Notes: generated by a model from the sequence alone, not told the origin. Shown: positions 53,101 through 64,000, counted from the stretch's first letter. The stretch: 64,000 nucleotides of DNA from Fistularia commersonii (GCA_037954325.1 JBBMNZ010000027.1:8396501-8460500), one strand, 5' to 3'. Numbers and translations are program-made.

Positions 53101-55260
53101 GTTTTTCAAATTCTACTTGGTATGTAACTCAAAGTGTCTGCATGAGGTAGAGGAGACCAAGAAAATAATTAGGGCTACCAAAAAATTCTGACATGTTTGA
53201 ATAATTATGATTGTTACTGCTTTGAAACTAATTTGGATAGTAAATGCTTTATCTTATTGCACAATTAATGTGTAAAATATAAGTATGTTTTTGTGCTTTG
53301 TTACAATAGAACACACACTTATTTGAAAGCTGTTTAACCAGCCAGTTTGTTCTCTTCTTCTATCTCCCATTTTGTCCCTCCACCCTTCTTCACCCAAAAC
53401 ATCTATTTTCTTCTGCAGCATTGAACTAACAAGGGAAGAACACTGGTTAATTCTACCTTGAAATTCTGTTCAATACTCAGGCTCTCCGGGTTAGGATATT
53501 TGATTAGATCTCAATACTCCTACCTCTCTGCGTCTACTCCAAAACGATTTTGCTCGCAGAAGGGGTGTGTATGTGTGTGTGTGTCGGAGTAAGTCTTGAA
53601 GAAATGGAGTGCCGTTGGTGTTTTCATTGATTGTGACACTAAACCACCCATTTACCAGAGCGCATTTCTTGTGTCTCCCTTTCTCTCCCCGACACCAATG
53701 AATCAAAAGCTGCAGTGGGAAGAAAACAGAGCTTGTTAGCAGTGCTTTCCAGGGAACTTCTCCTTCAAACATCTGACAGCCTCTCTCTGATCGATAGCTG
53801 TATCTCTGAGCCTGTGACTAATCTGAGCTTTGCATCGCTTTAAAATAGACAGACTGAATAACTTTGTACTCTGCTGGGATGTAAACAGCTGACAACAATG
53901 GACATGCTTGTGCACTGTGTTTTTGGCTTGTTTTGTTTAAGTGAAGAAAGTGCTGTCAAATCACATTATCATTTCTAAGGAAACATTAAAATTTCACTCA
54001 ACCTGCTGAGGGAAAACAACAAATGCACAAAAACTCAAGACAGCAAAAAGCATTTCAAAAATGTATTAACTTTCTAGCACAAATGAAAAGAAGCTACAGT
54101 TCACCAAAACAAATAATAATATCCCCATATAAAAAGCATATTGTTGAAAACTACAAGTGTTCGCCCAGCAGAAGCAACTACAGTGATAGAAGGCAGAAAA
54201 TATCTCTTGAATTAATAACCAGGACAGGACAAAGTTCCTAACATTTTTTTTTTTAAATTTGATGTATGCTTTGAAAAAGCATATCACATCATTGAGCCCT
54301 TTCACAGAAGTTTTAAGGTGCAGGATGGGAGAATTTGTTACCTTGATTTTTGTGAATCAAACTACATTTTAGATTAGTGAATAAAACCATCATAGGTATG
54401 TGGCTTGGTGTTTACATAATCATGAAAAAAAACTTGGGGAAGTTGAAATATAACTGGACAGCTAACTTGTACAGAAATATATGTAACTTCCACCTAAAGG
54501 CCACTAGGAGTACTACACAGGTTGAGTTATTCAATTGAATGAATGAAGAAAGGAAAGATGCTTATGTGCAGAGATAAGCCAGTTTTATTAAATTATAATT
54601 CAGATAAAATGTGTTCATCTGTTGATTTCTGATAAAAACAATGGAGATGACAACGATGGACAATCTAACAAGAAAGCAAAATAAGTGTAGCCAGTCAGCT
54701 GTGGCTATGACACCCCAGAGGAAATACTAAGTATCACACCTCCACGCCAACCATAAACAAGCAACCTTTTTGGGAATTCACTCCACACAAAATGTCTCCA
54801 GATAACAATGGCAAGTGTTATTCACTACACAGCAACTGGAACCAACTCACAAGGGCTGTTTCACTGCAAACCAAGCATGAGCCAACTCAAGGGCTGTTCA
54901 CTAAACACCAGCAGGAGCGTAGTGACAAAGGCTCCTATACACCATAACACACATGAGGGGGGCAGAGAACAAGTCTACTTCCCCCTATGAGTTCCCTGGC
55001 CACAGTATAGTCCAAAATAAATATAGAAATAAGAAGTCAGAGAAATAACACAATAATAAAGCGGAGGTGGTTTCACAATATAGCTGGAGCTGCAGGACAG
55101 AACAACGAGGGCCTGATGGCTTACAGATCAATACATACTAAACATCACTAGGATGAGGGTTTGAAGTGTTATAATCTCAAAACAACGGTGGGAAAAAAAA
55201 AAATGGTTACACTAATTATCTTGACTTCTGCTGTTTGCCTTAGCTTTCTGTCCAGGTCAG
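53101..55260. other. Unique non-coding DNA; candidate conserved block 53610-53900
   Basis: No gene. Block 53610-53900 is complex and repeat-free (for example CTCTCTGATCGATAGCTG, ACAGCTGACAACAATGG) and looks enhancer-like. The stretch 54700-55150 is richer in GC and CA/AC words than its flanks and could be an unrecognised repeat, but nothing in it can be named. Confidence 0.4.
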
Positions 55261-55272
55261 TGCAAGGAAATG
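55261..55272. repeat. Left 12-bp target-site duplication
   Basis: TGCAAGGAAATG, identical to 56347-56358 on the other side of the LINE copy at 55273-56346. Confidence 0.9.
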
Positions 55273-56346
55273 GTAAGTCTTCTTCTCCTTTCGGCTATTC
55301 CCTTCAAAGGACGCCACAGAGAATCCACCTTCTCCATCTAACCCTATTCTCTCTCCTCTTTTACGATGCCCATAAATCCTCGCTTTGGTCTTCCTCGAGA
55401 CTTCCTGCCTGGCAGCTCCAATTCCAGCATCCATCTACCAATATATTCACTATCCTTCCTCTGCACATGACCAAACCATCTCATTCTGGCTTCTCTGACT
55501 TTCTCTCCAAAACATCTAACATGTGCTGTTCCTCTGATAGACTCATTCCTAATCCTTGTCATCCTGGTCACTCCCAAAGAGAAATTTAGCATCTTCATCT
55601 CTGCGGCCTGTAGCTCTGCCTCCTGCCTTTTCGTCAATGTCACTGTTTCTAGGCCATACAGCATTGGTCTCACCACTGTCTTTTACACCTTTCCTTTCAT
55701 TCTGGCTGATAGTCTTCTATTGCATTGTACCCTGACACTTTTATCCACTCATTCCTGCCTACTTGAACCTGTCTCTTCTTTTCCACACTCTGCACTGCTC
55801 TGGACTGTTGACCACAAGTAGCTAAAATCCCCCAACTTCTTGATCTCCATTCCCTGTAGCCTCACTGTTCCATCCCGGTTCCTCTCATTCACACACATAT
55901 ACTGTCTTGCTGCGCTGCGCCTAACCTTCATTCCTCTCCTTTCCAATGCATACTTCCGCCTCTCTAGATTTTCCTTAACCTGTTCTTTGCTCTCACTACA
56001 GATCACAATGTTATCATGGTCCATGGGGATTCCTGTCAAACCTCATCTGTCAGCCGGTCCATCCCCACTGCAAACAAGAAGGGGCTCAGAGCTGATCCCT
56101 GATGGGGACCCACCTCCGCCTTGAACTTCTCTGTTACCCCTACAGCACACTGCACCACTGTCTCACAGCTGGCCTACATGTCCTGCACCAGTCTAACATC
56201 AATGATCTGATTATTAGGTTTGATTCGCATGTTTGGTTTCAGCAAAAGTGTTATGCCGGATAACCTTCCTGACGCAGCCCCCAGCATTTATTTGGATTTG
56301 GGACCAGCTCAGGGAGACACCGGCCAGTGCCACCCTGAGGCTGCAT
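55273..56346 (-). mobile_element. RTE-like LINE deletion derivative, minus strand, with both ends
   Basis: The element is 1074 bp between perfect 12-bp target-site duplications. From its 5' end (56346), the 5' segment GCAGCCTCAGGGTGGCACTG leads to AATCAAACCTAATAATCAGA (about 56224-56205). It then joins mid-RT text GTTAGACTGGTGCAGGACAT (LVQDM), followed by GSALSPFLFAVGMDRL (about 56108-56060). The FADD catalytic box is deleted: PMDH is followed at once by NIVICSES. Downstream are LERRKYALERRGMKV (about 55965-55920), PMLYGLETVTLTKRQ (about 55670-55625), the C-terminal RMRWFGHVQRKDSEYIGRWM (about 55500-55440) and LPGRKSRGRPKRGFM, and the element ends in GAGAAGAAGACTTACC. It lacks the endonuclease, RT block 0 and both catalytic blocks, so it could only have moved with proteins supplied by another copy, unless the deletions came later. 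Confidence 0.9.
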
Positions 56347-56358
56347 TGCAAGGAAATG
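56347..56358. repeat. Right 12-bp target-site duplication
   Basis: TGCAAGGAAATG, identical to 55261-55272. Confidence 0.9.
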
Positions 56359-56790
56359 CAGTTAACTTCTGTAAAATTCAGTCTCTCAGGAATGTTGTTC
56401 TAAAGTGTTGTTTCCCCTCTGTTGCACGTTCAATTGAATTTGAGTCGCTAAAATCCAAGAAGATGACTTTGTCTTGGGGTGCTGTTTTCTCACAGTCAGC
56501 ACCGCTAAGTTGTACAGGAGCTTGCCTTTTGGTGTTTGCCGCGTGAATGCAGTTTAAAAGAGCAAAAAGGAATCCCGTGCTGTGAGTTACCGGTGTCACG
56601 TCATGTCACATGACCATAAGGCCACCTAAAAATTAAAGGGCCAGCATTCCCTGTCACATATGATATTTAGTTCCTTTATTCATTTAGATGTATGTTTTTG
56701 CTGTCGCCATTCTTACAGGTGGCATGTTCGAATTCTTTGCCCTTGATGACATATAAATCTCATGTCATGTAATTTGCAAGAGAGTGCAAG

Positions 56791-56841
56791 CACACGCACA
56801 CACGCACTCACTCATACACACACACACACACACACACACAC
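56791..56841. repeat. (CA)n-rich microsatellite with CG and CT interruptions
   Basis: CACACGCACACACGCACTCACTC-type text leads into a pure (AC) run to 56841. Confidence 0.9.
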
Positions 56842-58479
56842 TGAGTGGCAGCAAGAAAAAAACAACATGTATCTACTAATAGGACAGTATAAGACATATC
56901 CCAGCAACATAATTTGGCAATATGAAATATGAATGAAATACTGGGGGTCACTATCTATCTAGCGGGTAAGAAAGTAAGTACTTTTTCATAAAAAAAGTAA
57001 ACAACAAAAATCCATAGAAAATGGCATGACCTGTAAAACTGTGTACATTCTTCTCCTGACAGAGTTCCGGCAACTTGAAGGTCATTTTCAAAATGAGTGA
57101 CTCAGGCAATCTCCGAAGTATCACTCAAAGTCTCACCAAAGGGCAGGATGAGTCAGGATGATCCCTTTATTTATTTATTTGTTTCCCCATGACAACTCTT
57201 ACTGGGCTGCTTCAAACAGATACATCACTGACAGATTTTTCCTAACCCCCCTCCTTATTTTCCACAATGACTGTTTTTTTGGCCAACTGATTTTTTTTTT
57301 TAATTACTGTTCATGATGCCTTAAAATTATTGTATATATCAAAGACAACAGGACAGCCTGTTTGCAAACATAAATCAGTGAACCATACTTCTCTTTTAAA
57401 TATTTCAACAACTTCTGATGTCAATTAATCAGTAATCAACAGAAATAAAAAGCTTCAATCTTTGAAGTTTAGAATGAAGTGGATGAATGCACAATGGTGT
57501 GCAAAGTTGTGGGTTGATGGAAAATGTTTTTATCTCTCTTTGGTCATGTTTTTGGACATGGTTGGCTTTTATTTAGCCCTGAAAGAAGACTGACAATTCA
57601 TTGCCAGTCCATGTGACTTCTACTGGTCTAATTCAAATACATAGAAAATAAATTGATTTACTAAGCTTTTCATGAGAGGAGTTTGGGTGTTGCTGATAGA
57701 TGTCAAATATGCAACTATAGCTTTTCCAGACCAGGACTAGATTAACCATAAGTCATCTATGAAGATGTAATGCATCCACGTCTTCTGATAGTCAGTGAAT
57801 CAGTCAAAGTAATAAAAAACAAAAATAAGGACAACTGCACAAGTACTTGCTAAGTCTTTGGCTCACTCATCCGCTCAGTACCAGCAGGGATCAAGAAGGC
57901 AGAGATATTCACATTTTATAATCCTCCCAAACACAAAGAGCAGAGCACAAAAAGACTTGTAATGAAACATACATGGTTTCTTATAACCGCTTCTAAGTAA
58001 GGGCAAGGACCCTGTCTCCACCATTCGACCAACAGTGGATAGAGGAAAGGGGAGAAGAAAGGAAGAGGTCTTAAGGGTTCCTCTCATGCATGTGTCTTGC
58101 TGAGCTGGCCCCAGCCAGGGCCCCACTGGGCAGTGGTCTAAATTAGCCGAGGCTTGCCGTGAAGCCCCTTCTTAATATGCTCTTGACAGACACAGAAGAA
58201 GGAGACATGGAGGAAACAGAGCGGAGATTGAGAGCGTAGGGACACGGAAACATCAAGAGGGTGGAGGAGATAAAGAAAAAGTCAATGGAGGGATCAGCGA
58301 TTGTGAAAAAATGCTGAGGATAGAGGATGGGTGTAAGGATTTGGGCTGTGTATGTGTCTTTGTGGAAAAACAAAGAAATAAAGCACGCTATCAAAACTTG
58401 GGTGGACACAAAAACAAAGACAAGGAAGAAAGGGGAAGCAACATGAAGGCCTGAGAGAAACAGACGGATGGAGAGGAAA

Positions 58480-58880
58480 AGAGCAAACTTCAAGGCCTAT
58501 ATTGAGTTGGTGGTGGCAGTGCCAGAGGACCTGAGCAGAATAGCCTTGGCATTGCCTTCCTGGCCAATTAATGTGAAGCTGTCTGGGTCCAGGGAAGCTA
58601 TTAGACTTTGGAAGAGAAAAACACATTAAAAATAAGAGGAAGAAAGTTCACTGCTGCCTCCCCTCAGTGGTGTCTATATGTAAAGCCCCTTGTTTTTCTT
58701 GACTGAATAATAGTTGAAAACCCCGTCCCTCCTCCCCTTTCAAAGCCCTTGGATGTGGGCAGAGCATCTCTCCTTTATTAACCATCTCACTAGAGACAGG
58801 ACACCCTCGCCGACAAGCAGCAGCCTTTATTAAAGATGCTGCTGAGTGGAAAGGAGTGAGCATTGAGATTCAAATTGAGG
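58480..58880. promoter_or_regulatory. Candidate conserved non-coding element
   Basis: This is complex unique sequence that contrasts with AT-rich flanks. It contains GGCCAATTAATG (homeodomain-like) and two CCTTTATTAA motifs (58768 and 58826). No coding frame is convincing. The call is by texture and motif only. Confidence 0.25.
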
Positions 58881-59001
58881 GAGACATGACAACACTGTCT
58901 GGCCATAGCTTTAGTTAGTTAGATGAGAGGGAGAGTTTGTATTGATGTTAATGAAACAAGCAACTGTTTTTCCTGTTTAATAAGCAGAACTTGTGCATGC
59001 A

Positions 59002-59002
<1 letters not shown>

Positions 59003-59056
<54 letters not shown>
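59003..59056. repeat. (AC)27 microsatellite
   Basis: Uninterrupted AC run, seen directly. Confidence 0.98.
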
Positions 59057-59058
<2 letters not shown>

Positions 59059-60081
59059 TCTGCAGAGAATAGATGTGTTTTCATGTGTGTTTGCATGCAT
59101 GCAAAATTGCATTTAGTGCGTGCACACAGTTCTGGGTAAACATGCGTGGAATTATGATGCAGACACAAATGGCTTTGAAACCAGTCAAGAACCCAATTAT
59201 TAATCATGTTAAACAGAAAACATCATTCTATGGAAATAAAACCATGCTATTGTGATTGAAAAACAAAACAAAACACAATTTGAACAATTTACGTTTAGTT
59301 ACAGCATCACATTTAATATAAACTTATTTACAGCAACTAGTACTGAAATGCGAGTCATCTCATGTCTGCATAAAGCACAAAGCGCAAAGTGATAGGCAAT
59401 TTCAGGATAAAATTTAGTTTTGTTAATGTAATAAGCCCCCCAAAATTTGGACTAATGAATTACCATAATCAATAATTATATAACATGATTCACATGCATG
59501 CATATCTTATGCAAACAGTGGCATTACTGATGGATACTCAAACAAAGTGTGTCAACTGATAAAAATATAATACATAAATATGCACTCCTACAGCAAAAAG
59601 GAACTAAATACCATCCAAGGGTATTCTTTGGACAGTTATTGATTTTCTGAGATGCATACAAATTTGTGTGCTATGGCCATTTATTTTTGAATTCACCTTA
59701 AAATGGTATTGTATCAAATATTACAGATGCAGTTAACATTGTATCTTTCCAATTATAGCAATTACAAATCAAATACAAAGTGACGTGTGCAACTTTGCAA
59801 ATGGAATTTATATCTGAGAAACAAAATAACTCGCAACAGACAGAAAACTGAAAAAAAAGAAGGCGGCATAAGGCAGACTAAAGAAGACTAGAGGCATGCT
59901 GAAACCAGGGCAATAGTTTTTAGTATATATTAAAGAAAAAAAATTCTGACACCTTAGAAATAGAAAGGGATTTCAAGATACTGTAAGTGGTATAATACAA
60001 AAGAAAAAAAAAAAAAAAAAACATCAACTGCCTGAATTTAGTTGGGTAGATATTATTCCTCATATTAAATACGCAATCACA
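59057..60081. other. AT-rich non-coding DNA, no gene recognised
   Basis: Nothing nameable. A run of 20 or so A bases sits at 60002-60020. Confidence 0.5.
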
Positions 60082-60093
60082 CAGCATTAAGAA
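60082..60093. repeat. Left 12-bp target-site duplication
   Basis: CAGCATTAAGAA, identical to 60278-60289. Confidence 0.85.
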
Positions 60094-60277
60094 GGTTGAA
60101 ACTGACAGCTGGAAGGCCTAGAAGAAGACTGAGGAGAAAAATGATGGATGTAGTGAAGAGGACATGAATTAGTTGATATGAAAGAAGAGGATACAGAGAA
60201 TAGGGTTAGATGGAGGAAGTTGATTCGTTCTGGCAATCCCTGAAGGCAGCTGTCCAAAGGAAAAGAAGAAGATGACC
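60094..60277 (+). mobile_element. 5'-truncated RTE-like LINE 3' end, plus strand
   Basis: 184 bp carrying only the last part of the family: AACTGACAGCTGGAAGGCC, GATGGATGTAGTGAAGAGGA, AATAGGGTTAGATGGAGGAA (also found inverted at about 55321 in the other copy) and CAAAGGAAAAGAAGAAGATG at the end. It lies between perfect 12-bp target-site duplications, the classic result of target-primed reverse transcription that stops early. It encodes nothing functional. Confidence 0.9.
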
Positions 60278-60289
60278 CAGCATTAAGAA
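60278..60289. repeat. Right 12-bp target-site duplication
   Basis: CAGCATTAAGAA, identical to 60082-60093. Confidence 0.85.
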
Positions 60290-60394
60290 TGTCCAAGCTG
60301 GACTTCATATATGACAAGGAAAATGAAATATTGAATGGCAGCGATAGTTTGCTGGTCCTAGAGTCACTCTGGTGAAAATATAAAATTCTGTTTA

Positions 60395-61437
60395 GAATTT
60401 GAATCAAATGAAAAAGGTCCACCCTTTGCAGCTATAACACCTTCAACTCTTCTGGGAAGGCTGTCCACAGGGTTCAGGAGTGTGTTTCTGGGAATTTTTG
60501 ACCATTCTTCCAGAAGCACATTTGTGGGGTCTCACACTAATGTTTGACGAGAAGGTCTGGTGTTCTGTTAGGTTTAGGTCAGGAGTCTGTGCAGGCCACT
60601 CAAGTTCATCCACACCAGAGTCTATCAACCGTGTGTTTGTGGTACTTGCTTTGTGCACTGGTGCACAGTCATGTTGGAAAAGGAAGGGTCCAGCTCCAAA
60701 CTGTTCCCACAAAGTTGGGAGAATGGAATTGTCCAAAATGTATTGGTATGCTAAAGATTTCAGAGTTCCTTTCACTGGAACGAAGGGGACTGAAAAACAA
60801 TCCCCCACCATAATCCCCTAAAACTTCCCACTTGGCAGACAAATACCGTTCTCCTGGCAAACCCAGACTCGTCCATCAGATAGCCAGATGGAGAAGCGCA
60901 ATTTGTCACTCCAGAGAACACATCTACACTGTTCTAGAGTCCAGTGGCGGCGTGCTTTATACCACTGCCTCTGACACTTTCCATTGCACTTGGTGATGTG
61001 TGGCTTGGATTCAGCCTCTCGGCCATTCTATGAAGCTCTCTGTGAAATGTTCTTGAGCTAATCTGAAGTTTGGAGGTCCGTAGCGATTGACGTCTCAGCA
61101 TCTGCTGACCCTGCTCTGTCACTTTACATTGCTTACCACTTCATGTCTGGGATGCTGTCGTTCCCAAACACTTCCATGTTCTTATAATACAGTTGACTGT
61201 GGAATATTTAGGCGCGAGGAATATTCATGACTGGATGTGTTGTACAGGTGGTATCCTATCACAGTTCCATGCTGGAATTCACTGGGCTGAGAGCAACCCA
61301 TTCTTTCATAAATGTTTGCAAAAATATGTCTGCATGCCTAGGCGCTTGATTTTATACACCTGTGGCCATGGAATTGATGGGAACACCTGATTCTGATCAT
61401 TTGGATGGGTGCGCAAACACTTTTGACCATATATATT
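60395..61437 (-). mobile_element. Tc1-like DNA transposon remnant, minus strand
   Basis: The 5' terminal sequence lies at the right: on the minus strand ATGGTCAAAAGTGTTTGCGC starts about 61432, followed by the leader with GGAATTCACTGAG-like text. The transposase pseudogene follows and ends near 60400. The expected matching 3' terminal inverted repeat is not seen beyond AAGGTCCACCC (60412-60422), so that end is lost or heavily changed. It closely resembles a widespread fish Tc1-like family. It is unrelated in its ends to the Tc1-like derivative at 16646, so two Tc1 families are present. Confidence 0.88.
60443..61140 (-). pseudogene. Tc1-family transposase pseudogene
   Basis: In life this enzyme binds the element's terminal repeats and cuts and pastes it at TA sites. 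Reading down the minus strand, a DNA-binding (helix-turn-helix) part survives as MTEQGQQMLRRQSL and ISSRTFHRELHRMAE (61122-60990). Then comes the first catalytic aspartate in a WSD context (60904-60909). The frame is stopped by TAG near 60819. The last open stretch (60811-60443, 122 codons) holds LFQHDCAPVHKA with the second aspartate (residue 48) and DLNLTEH with the glutamate (residue 83). The 34 residues between them fit the DD34E layout of Tc1. The usual NPIEH is altered to NLTEH. Stops, a shift and gaps in the N-terminal part make it inactive. Confidence 0.88.
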
Positions 61438-63980
61438 GACCATTATACCAGACCATATAGTATATTATATATATATATATGTTGAATACCCAACATCATT
61501 AAGGGTTATTATCAAATGTGTCACTTTTGGTGCTTATGATTAAGTTATTTCTTCAATGTGAGGAAGAGGAAACATGTAGAGTTAATTTCAAAATATGATA
61601 AGACTTTTATGTTTCATCAATGGCTTAGCTGCTCAAAAACTTTTGACTTGTTTGTACCATCTTTGTAATTTCACCTGCCAAGAACCGTGTTTAATCGATG
61701 ATTTCTTCTTAGCAGTTTCGTGGAAGCCATTAATCACATCTGTATTATTCCACCCAGGCCATTTCCTAGGCCTGAGATAAGATTGTATATAAGATATGAT
61801 GTGCATATTGATATTTGTGAAGATTCTCAGTAATCACCCCCCCAAACTCCTCCGGATAAGCTGTATGTCTTTAAGCTTTGAGTTTTTTATTATTGAGGTA
61901 TTGAGGAGAAAATTATTATTTATTAGGAATCCAAAAAGTAGAATATCAGAATGCATACAGTGCAGATGTTTTTGACACCAGAAAAAATTATGTTGCTTTC
62001 TTAATATTATAACCTTCATAGGTATACACATCCCCTTTCGGGAAAAGCAATGCTGCAATGGAAACTGTAATCATGTTACATATCATGGATTAAGGAGGAC
62101 AACTGGACCGTATCATTCGCAAAATGCAGGAGCAGTCCATAGGTTCTTGTTCTTAACACTATCCCCCCCAGCAGTGGTTTGCAGTGGATCATATTCTAGA
62201 CAAACACCAACGGAATAGGGGACAAAGGGAAGCAAAAAATATTTTTATTCATGCCTCACAACCAGAAAAAACAAGTTGCACAGTGACAAGATTGTAAGAA
62301 TCATCTATATCTGTAATATTCCCCATAATCCAAAAGCAACCCACAGAAGATTAATCCAAAGGATTCAGTATGCAGCTTTTGCAGATCCACAAAACATATA
62401 TATATAATGGATATGCTTTCCGCTATGATTCCTTTAGTGACCTGTTGCAGGGTTAAGAGCTCACCACAGCTTCTGACTGCTGTGTGACATTAGAATGCAA
62501 GCCATCCTTCTGATGTCCAATGTCTCCAACAGCTAAAAATAAATCTTCACCACACCTAGCGCCTTACCACTGAGTGGCTTCTTGAACATGACATTATTGT
62601 TGTCTAGGGTTTTGTGCAAGCATTTTATTCTTCCACCTCTCTCTCTTCCAAGAAAGGCATGTTGCATGGGTTCAGGACACTCTAAGATTTTTTTCTACCA
62701 TTTATTCCCTCAGACTCTTTCCCTGGTTGAATCAACTCCTACTTGAAATGTCCCATCTGTCGGACGAATAAAGGCACATTCTATTCCGGTCATAACCTGA
62801 TATGCACCAAAAGATTTCCAGGTTGCCTCTATGACAGACATTGCACTCCCAGAATACTACTTCCAGAACAGCTGTTTGAATATGGCCCTTGCAGATTCTA
62901 TCTTGCCGACTTCCTCCAAGATCAGAAAATATTCTTTCTCAGTTTTGAAAAACAACACCACAAGGTCCTCCAGACATACACAGTACACTTGCACAGCCTG
63001 TTTGGGTTTGCCAGGTCTGCCTAGCATGGCTTATCACTGCCAAAATCAACTCGCTAACAGGTGGTGATCAGTTTACAGCTCTCCCAACTTCACCTGTAGT
63101 CCAGGATGTTCCAGAACAACATGAACTTCTAACCATTGTTATTTGTTATAAGTATTATTTGCAATCCGTCCTCTTAGTCAGGAGGGAAAACATCAGCACA
63201 ATGAGGCTCAGCAGAGAACTTATAAATACTTCCACACCTACTTGATGGCTTTTACCCTGCATGACTCCCATCAAATGCATTAACTCCTCCCCAGACCTGG
63301 GAAGTCAGTGGACATGAGCAGCTATTCTCCAACTCCTGCAACCCTACCCCGGTTCCACTTTTCTGCTTTGGGGAGTGGGAAGTCCAACTTTTTCAGCAGC
63401 CCATATGGCAGTGCACCCAACCCTAAGGCCTTTCCTGGCAGGTGATGGGCTCTCACAAGGTGGAATCTACATGTTGCTTTTAAGTTGTGCCCATCTGGAC
63501 AATGTAGGCCAAGGTCGGGTTACGAGGCATTCACCTTTGCCTTGGACGGTCCTAGCAAATTCTAATAACCATAGAAAAACAACACCCAAGGTATTAGACA
63601 CAAATGCAAATTCCTCCACCATGTTTGAATCACAGTATTTAATGTGGCAAATTCAAAATTAAATATCAATCCGTAAACTTGAATCGGCCACATAAGGTAT
63701 GCCATACATAATCCCACTGCAGTCCAATTTCCTTTGTGTGATAAAGCAAAGATGCAGTAAAAATAATTACATAGAAATGGCTCTGAATAATAGCCTCTCT
63801 AATCCAGACCTTTCATATCATTCAAATCTGTCTCCACTTTGAAGTGCCCATCTTCTCACAGCAGATTGACCGGGACGATTTACTCCGATCTCATCTTTTC
63901 TCCCCTAATTTCTTCAACTTGGTTCAGATTTGGTGCAGATAAAGAGTTGTCTCCCACTATTGACTCCAAAAAATGGACAA
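61438..63980. other. Unassigned non-coding DNA, no gene recognised
   Basis: A TA run lies at 61469-61481. The stretch 62700-63560 is richer in GC than its flanks, with open frames of about 95 codons, but no domain is seen. On the minus strand 63540-63370, the text GCCCATCACCTGCCAGG and CCTTAGGGTTGGGTGCACTG faintly recalls the 5' leader of the LINE at 47.9 kb; I am not sure of this. Confidence 0.4.
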
Positions 63981-64000
63981 CACACACGCACACACACACA
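63978..64000. repeat. (CA)n-type microsatellite running off the window end
   Basis: ACAACACACACGCACACACA-type text continues to the last base, so its true length cannot be seen. Confidence 0.85.

Larger units (their letters stand above)
56359..59002. other. Unique non-coding DNA with a CA tract and a candidate conserved block
   Basis: A (CA)n-rich tract lies at 56791-56841. The sub-block 58480-58880 is complex, GC-richer and free of simple repeats (for example TTCCTGGCCAATTAATGTG, CCTTTATTAACCATCTCAC), and is a candidate conserved regulatory element. No gene is seen. Confidence 0.4.

Noticed and set aside
55161..55589. 142-codon plus frame with a hydrophobic, signal-peptide-like start
   Set aside because: Its larger part is antisense to the RT C-terminal region of the minus-strand LINE. 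The hydrophobic start is in flanking DNA, and no family is recognised.
60480..60821. 113-codon plus frame
   Set aside because: It is antisense to the Tc1 transposase pseudogene.
62743..63024. 93-codon plus frame beginning CPICRTNKG, suggestive of a zinc finger
   Set aside because: The first cysteine pair has no spaced partner pairs as in a RING or zinc-ribbon domain, and an equally long frame overlaps in another phase.

Overview
The window looks like AT-rich nuclear DNA from a ray-finned (teleost) fish. The evidence is the repeat content: fish-type RTE-like LINE copies, a second fish LINE with endonuclease and reverse transcriptase, two Tc1-like DNA transposons, tRNA-headed SINEs, and many long (CA)n, (TA)n and (GAA)n microsatellites. 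I found no operon structure, ribosome binding sites, phage, CRISPR array or bacterial gene. I found no convincing exon of a host protein-coding gene in the 64 kb, so this is either a gene desert or the inside of a very long intron. Almost all open reading frames of 60-180 codons are chance frames, microsatellite frames, or frames inside dead transposable elements.

Layout. 1-4314: unique non-coding DNA with one (AC)n tract and some possible conserved non-coding blocks. 4315-5780: plus-strand RTE-like LINE relic with a striking 30-bp fold-back. 5781-16521: mostly unique DNA with several enhancer-like blocks. 16522-17000: a compound microsatellite into which a 355-bp deletion derivative of a Tc1-like transposon has inserted. 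17001-28714: unique DNA with an LTR-like relic (about 24.1-24.5 kb), an old SINE-like piece (24.8 kb) and a purine-pyrimidine alternating tract (26.55 kb). 28715-28847: a joined A/TA/CA microsatellite. 31.7-36.6 kb: a cluster of a tRNA-type SINE, a LINE 3' end and two copies of another tRNA-headed repeat. 37.6-39.6 kb: a run of complex unique sequence that may be conserved regulatory DNA. 40.66-41.2 kb: a fish interspersed repeat and (AC)40. 43.6-44.05 kb: a 153-bp pure (CTT/AAG)n array joined to a scrambled minus-strand RTE copy. 47.24-48.02 kb: (TA)n next to a minus-strand LINE with a GC-rich 5' end. 52.8-53.1 kb: a minus-strand tRNA-headed repeat. 55.26-56.36 kb: a minus-strand RTE copy with a perfect 12-bp target-site duplication and a large internal deletion. 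60.08-60.29 kb: a 5'-truncated RTE 3' end, also with a perfect 12-bp target-site duplication. 60.4-61.44 kb: a dead Tc1-like transposase gene on the minus strand. 61.4-64 kb: unassigned, ending in another CA-type tract.

The most interesting pattern concerns the RTE-like family (four copies). The copies at 43.8 and 56.2 kb share the same abnormal join, in which a short non-RT segment is fused directly to the middle of the RT domain. The 56 kb copy still has both element ends and a target-site duplication although its catalytic FADD box and most of its coding region are gone. This suggests a non-autonomous deletion lineage of an RTE LINE mobilised in trans. Family names rest on recognising the sequence by eye, without a database search.
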